In this document: positions 6,513 through 9,469 of the stretch, in pieces
How positions within the stretch are numbered: the stretch's first letter is position 1
Layout: each line of letters opens with the position of its first letter
From: an uncultured Haemophilus sp.
GTDB taxonomy: Bacteria > Pseudomonadota > Gammaproteobacteria > Enterobacterales > Pasteurellaceae
Assembly: GCF_937976265.1 (NCBI RefSeq)
Contig: NZ_CALJRX010000136.1
Span: forward strand, 1-9,469
Reading direction: 5' to 3'
Length of the DNA stretch: 9,469 nt
Translations under genes and position numbers: made by a program
The notes under the pieces: model-generated
Database searches by the model: none
Seen by the model: only the letters and a program-made list of their open reading frames with translations
Told to the model about the DNA's origin: nothing

Positions 6513-7997
6513 TTAATACATGCCTTCGCGCTCTTCACGGGTGCTGATGAAGATATTTTTCACCTGTGTATAAGCGTCAAGCATCATTTTATGGGTTTCA
6601 CGACCTATACCGGAGGTTTTATAACCACCGAAAGGAGCGCCAGCTGGTAAACGGTTATAACAGTTCACCCAAACACGACCAGTTTCAAGTGCGCGTGCAA
6701 CTCGTAGCGCACGGTTAATGTTATATGTCCACACCGCACCACCTAGGCCATAATCACTGTCATTTGCCATTTTAATTACATCTGCTTCATCCTTAAATTT
6801 GATTACCACAGCAACCGGACCAAAAATTTCTTCTTGTGCCACACGTTTTTTGTTATCAGGCGCTAAAATTAAGGTTGGTTGGAAAAATTCGCCTCGAGCC
6901 AATGCCGGGTCGGTTGATTTACCTCCACCAACGATGATTTGACACCCTTCTTCTTTAGCAATATCAACATACTTGCTAATAACCTTAACTTGATTTCCGT
7001 TTACTTGCGCCCCCATTTGCGTGTCATCTTCCCAAGGTAAGCCGACTTTAACTTTCTTAAATTCTTCTTTTAGTGCCGCGATAAATTTATCGTAAACGCT
7101 TTCTTGTACGAAAATACGTGAACCAGCACAACACACTTGCCCTTGGTTGAAGAGAATTCCTTTTTGTGCGCCCTCCAATGCTTTATCAAATGGCATATCG
7201 TCAAAGAAAATATTGGCTGATTTACCACCCAATTCCAAGGTGGATGGAATCAACATTTCAGCAGCAGCCACACCAATTTTTCTACCAATTTCGGTGGAAC
7301 CGGTGAATGCCAGTTTGTTAAATCCAGTATGGTGCAACATGTATTCGCCAGATTTAGAACCCTTACCAGTAATAACATTGAAGACACCTTTCGGTAATAA
7401 ATGATTAATTTTTTGAGCTAAGGAAAGTAAGCTCAATGAAGTAGTGGAAGATGGGTGAATCACGACGGTACAACCTGCTGCCAATGCCGGTGCTATTTTC
7501 CATGCAGCCATTAAGAACGGAAAGTTCCATGGAATAATTTGACCAACAACGCCAATAGGCTCGCGTAAAATCAACGACAAATCTTCGCTATCCAGTTGGT
7601 TTGCGACACCTTCTTCGGCGCGAATAACACTGGCAAAATAACGGAAATGATCTGATGCCAACGGAATATCTGCTGCGCGTGTTTCGCGAATCGGTTTACC
7701 GTTATCCAACGTTTCTTGTAAAGCAAATAATTCAGTATTTTCATCAATAATATCTGCAATTTTATTCAAAATTGTAGCTCGTTCCGTTGCGCTGGTATTT
7801 TTCCAGGTTTTAAAGGCTTCTTTCGCAGCATTCACTGCAGCATCGACATCTGCATCAGTAGCGTCAATAAAGGTCGCTAATGCTTCACCATTTGCAGGAT
7901 TATGTGATGTTAAGGTGTTACCTTCAGAGCCATTTGTCCATTCGCCGTTGATCAATAAACCATAGTGTTTATCAAAGACATTAAGATCTTTTATCAT
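6513..7997 (-). CDS. NAD(P)-dependent aldehyde dehydrogenase
   Basis: This 494-residue soluble enzyme oxidises an aldehyde to its carboxylate. ALDH landmarks are in order: IIPWNFP with Asn158, the cofactor-binding FTGSTEIG (231-238), the general-base Glu255 in LELGGKS, catalytic Cys289 in NQGQVCCAGSR, Glu390 in EEIFGPV, and the C-terminal APFGGYKTSGIGRE (454-467). Length is normal for the tetrameric family. The ATG at 7997 is chosen because AAGGAG lies seven bases upstream; an in-frame TTG at 8030 would add 11 residues with no advantage. The residue usually Lys before the P-x-x-x-T-P stretch is His181 (TVVIHPSSTTSLS). A staphylococcal AldA-like subgroup, as I recall it, has Gln there and a similar VKNIYI...GLY tail, so this protein probably belongs near that subgroup. 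The substrate is unknown; acetaldehyde or another short aldehyde is plausible. Its own terminator follows, so it is likely monocistronic. Confidence 0.92.
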   Translation of the reverse strand: MIKDLNVFDKHYGLLINGEWTNGSEGNTLTSHNPANGEALATFIDATDADVDAAVNAAKEAFKTWKNTSATERATILNKIADIIDENTELFALQETLDNGKPIRETRAADIPLASDHFRYFASVIRAEEGVANQLDSEDLSLILREPIGVVGQIIPWNFPFLMAAWKIAPALAAGCTVVIHPSSTTSLSLLSLAQKINHLLPKGVFNVITGKGSKSGEYMLHHTGFNKLAFTGSTEIGRKIGVAAAEMLIPSTLELGGKSANIFFDDMPFDKALEGAQKGILFNQGQVCCAGSRIFVQESVYDKFIAALKEEFKKVKVGLPWEDDTQMGAQVNGNQVKVISKYVDIAKEEGCQIIVGGGKSTDPALARGEFFQPTLILAPDNKKRVAQEEIFGPVAVVIKFKDEADVIKMANDSDYGLGGAVWTYNINRALRVARALETGRVWVNCYNRLPAGAPFGGYKTSGIGRETHKMMLDAYTQVKNIFISTREEREGMY

Positions 7998-8004
7998 CTG
8001 TTTT

Positions 8005-8010
8005 CTCCTT
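8005..8010 (-). promoter_or_regulatory. Ribosome binding site that decides the dehydrogenase start
   Basis: AAGGAG on the minus strand is seven bases before the ATG at 7997. This strong site supports that ATG over the in-frame TTG at 8030. Confidence 0.8.
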
Positions 8011-8217
8011 TTTTCTACGTTGGGAATCAAAGTAATACCTGATCTTTTTACACCATCAGGCCTTTAATATTTTGTCCGTAAAAGAGGACTATGGATTAAT
8101 TCTAGTACAAGACAAGATTTAAAACTGGGAGGCAGATCACATTTTGGTGGTGAGAAGGAAAGGTAGAGAAAATTGATTTGATAGGTGAAAAAAAACAAAG
8201 TACAGAAAAACTCATTG
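8011..8217 (-). promoter_or_regulatory. Upstream region of the aldehyde dehydrogenase gene
   Basis: This stretch is noncoding and AT-rich. On the minus strand TAGAAT (8099-8104) is a possible -10, but no convincing -35 stands at the right distance. An inverted repeat CCTGAT-N11-ATCAGG (8038-8060) lies between it and the start codon. No credible gene, tRNA or riboswitch is visible here. Confidence 0.35.
8038..8060. repeat. Inverted repeat CCTGAT-N11-ATCAGG upstream of the dehydrogenase
   Basis: CCTGAT (8038-8043) and ATCAGG (8055-8060) are exact complements around 11 bases, about 52 bases upstream of the ATG. It could be an operator for a dimeric regulator or a weak hairpin in the mRNA leader. 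Six-base arms can occur by chance. Confidence 0.3.
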
Positions 8218-8267
8218 AAAAAAGACCGCACCTGAATAGATAAAATCAAAGTGCGGTCATTTTTTTA
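8218..8267. terminator. Terminator of the molybdoenzyme gene, uptake-sequence hairpin
   Basis: GACCGCAC (8224-8231) pairs with GTGCGGTC (8251-8258) around a 19-base loop. Reading the minus strand, six T (complement of 8218-8223) directly follow the stem, which begins 15 bases after the stop codon at 8274. A T-run also follows on the + strand (from 8260). The right arm contains the exact uptake sequence AAAGTGCGGT (8248-8257); the left arm has decayed to ACCGCACCTG. Confidence 0.75.
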
Positions 8268-8273
8268 TTGGTT

Positions 8274-9469
8274 TTACACAGCGTGTTTCGGTTGTTTGAA
8301 TACCGTCACTTCAGGTGCATTACCAGTAAATTTTTCAACCTGAACAATACAGGTATTCGGTGAGTTACCTTGTGCAAGTTTTGATGTGCCTTCATCGCGT
8401 GTTAATACGTTCGGGCAACCATTTTTACACAATGGTTTTTCACTTTCACCTAAGTCCATTGGGTCATACCATGCACCTTCATGGAGAGCGACAGTACCTT
8501 TAATGATATTTTCTGTTACAACTGCACCTGCAAGCACTTGGCCACGTTTGCTATGAATGCGAACAATATCACCGTCTTTAATACCGCGAGCAGCCGCATC
8601 TTCAGGGTGAATCATCACTGGCTCACGATCATTTACCGCATATTTTTGACGTAATGAAGTATGTGCCAATTGGCTATGTAAACGATAGTAAGGGTGTGGC
8701 GTCACTAAAGCTAACGGATATTCTTCTGTCACATTACCCGCAAATTCTTCTGGCTCCATCCAGCTTGGGTAACCTTTACAGTCGTCATAATGCATTTTCT
8801 CGATAACATCAGAGAAAATCTCAATTTTACCTGACGGCGTGCCGAGAGGATTGAGTAATGGATCTTCACGGAATTCACCATAACGTACCCATTTCTTCGC
8901 AGCTTCACCCGCTTCAAAGCTTAACGGTTTATTTTCTGCCCAGAATTTATCAAAACGTGGCATTGCAACACGGTTTGCTCGAGCGGCAGTAAGAGCTGCA
9001 TTGTAGAATTCTTCCAGCCATTCCATTTCCGTTTTACCTTCGGTGTATTGTTCTTCCACACCTGCTCGTTTTGCGAGTTCAACGAAAATATCGTAGTCAT
9101 TTTTCGCTTCAAATTGTGGTGGAACCACTTGTTTCATCGGGTAAACGCTCATCATGGAGTAGTCACCTGCCATGGTTAAGTCATTACGTTCATAACTGGT
9201 AGTTGCCGGCAAGACAATATCTGCCATGCGCGCAGTTGGCGTCCAGTTTACCTCATTCACAATCACCACATCAGGTTGCTGGAAAGCCTTCACTAAGGTA
9301 TTGGTATCTTGATGGTGAACAAACGGGTTGCCGCCTGCCCAGTAGGCCAGCTTGATCAGCGGCAGCTTGATCTCGTGTCCGTTGAACTGCATCACCTTGC
9401 CGGGATTCAGCAGCGTCTCCACCAGCCGCGACACCGGAATCGAGACAGCCCCGCTCTGTGCCAGCCAGG
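8274..9469 (-). CDS. torZ: TMAO/biotin-sulfoxide reductase-type molybdoenzyme, C-terminal part (TorZ/TorA/BisC family)
   Basis: These are the last 397 codons of a periplasmic bis-MGD enzyme of the DMSO reductase superfamily (full relatives are about 800 residues). The reading frame is open to the window edge, and a GTG at 9434 is internal, not the real start. It would reduce trimethylamine N-oxide or related N- and S-oxides in anaerobic respiration. Family motifs include YWAGGNPFVHHQDTN (codons at 9300-9344), WTPTARMADIVLPATTSYER, GTPSGKIEIFS and TPHPYYRLHSQL, followed by the C-terminal cofactor-binding domain ending PNVLTRDEGTSKLAQG. The torZ symbol rests on overall resemblance to the Haemophilus gene; TorA or BisC cannot be excluded without the N-terminus. 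Signal peptide and active-site Ser are outside the window. The segment above about 9324 has strongly different base composition. A terminator follows the stop. Confidence 0.85.
   Translation of the reverse strand, partial: WLAQSGAVSIPVSRLVETLLNPGKVMQFNGHEIKLPLIKLAYWAGGNPFVHHQDTNTLVKAFQQPDVVIVNEVNWTPTARMADIVLPATTSYERNDLTMAGDYSMMSVYPMKQVVPPQFEAKNDYDIFVELAKRAGVEEQYTEGKTEMEWLEEFYNAALTAARANRVAMPRFDKFWAENKPLSFEAGEAAKKWVRYGEFREDPLLNPLGTPSGKIEIFSDVIEKMHYDDCKGYPSWMEPEEFAGNVTEEYPLALVTPHPYYRLHSQLAHTSLRQKYAVNDREPVMIHPEDAAARGIKDGDIVRIHSKRGQVLAGAVVTENIIKGTVALHEGAWYDPMDLGESEKPLCKNGCPNVLTRDEGTSKLAQGNSPNTCIVQVEKFTGNAPEVTVFKQPKHAV
9324..9469 (-). other. High-GC segment within the molybdoenzyme frame
   Basis: By hand count, 94 of 146 bases are G or C (64%), against 35 of 80 (44%) in 9241-9320. 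Of 48 codons, 43 end in G or C, and all seven leucines are CTG. The 26 codons just downstream in the gene have 12 GC-ending codons and use TTA for their only leucine. The frame continues without a break across the junction, which lies inside the conserved GGNPF motif. The cause may be recombination with a GC-rich donor or an assembly chimera. Confidence 0.8.

Noticed and set aside
7998..8030. TTG at 8030 as the dehydrogenase start
   Set aside because: The strong AAGGAG site at 8005-8010 is placed for the ATG at 7997 and lies inside the extension; the extra 11 residues do not resemble an ALDH N-terminus.
8064..8249. A 61-codon minus-strand reading frame between the molybdoenzyme and the dehydrogenase
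   Set aside because: It runs through the terminator hairpin, has no good ribosome binding site, and encodes a low-complexity Phe/Leu/Ser-rich peptide without recognisable features.
9432..9434. GTG at 9434 as the true start of the molybdoenzyme
   Set aside because: The frame is open through to the window edge with family-like residues (WLAQSGAVSIP) before it, and full-length relatives are about twice as long.
1..9469. CRISPR arrays, tRNA or rRNA genes, insertion sequences, phase-variable simple repeats
   Set aside because: I found no regularly spaced repeats, no transposase gene or terminal repeats, no tRNA cloverleaf, and no long homopolymer or tetranucleotide tract in or before the autotransporter gene.

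Overview
The window looks like Pasteurellaceae DNA, most likely Haemophilus sensu lato (H. parainfluenzae or H. haemolyticus type). Three things support this. Four exact copies of the Hin-type DNA uptake core AAGTGCGGT (or its complement) lie in intergenic hairpins. The bulk sequence is AT-rich with TTA-dominated leucine codons. The largest gene belongs to the IgA1 protease/Hap autotransporter family typical of this group. Species cannot be fixed from sequence reading alone.

Layout: positions 1-194 are an AT-rich leader with a good extended -10 promoter. Positions 195-4664 (+) encode a 1489-residue S6-family serine protease autotransporter with an intact predicted His-Asp-Ser triad and an unusually long coiled-coil segment before its beta-barrel. 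Positions 4665-4831 hold two terminator hairpins between convergent genes. Positions 4832-6286 (-) encode a DASS/SLC13-type anion transporter. Positions 6287-6512 contain its upstream region, with a candidate operator palindrome, and the terminator of the next gene. Positions 6513-7997 (-) encode an NAD(P)-dependent aldehyde dehydrogenase. Positions 7998-8273 hold its upstream region and another uptake-sequence hairpin. Positions 8274-9469 (-) are the C-terminal 397 codons of a TorZ/TorA/BisC-type molybdoenzyme whose 5' part lies beyond the window.

The three minus-strand genes each have their own intergenic gap and terminator, so they are probably separate transcription units rather than one operon. 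The likely physiology is host-mucosa colonisation (secreted protease/adhesin), uptake of di- or tricarboxylates, aldehyde oxidation, and anaerobic S- or N-oxide respiration. No metabolic link between the transporter and the dehydrogenase can be proven from this sequence.

I found no clear undescribed multi-gene system. The most noteworthy signals are: (1) an abrupt switch to 64% GC and about 90% GC3 within the reading frame of the molybdoenzyme from about 9324 to the window end, indicating a recombination junction or an assembly chimera; (2) the about 250-residue coiled-coil module with a CX9C pair in the autotransporter; (3) altered signature residues in the transporter (SNT to SAS) and the aldehyde dehydrogenase (Lys to His).
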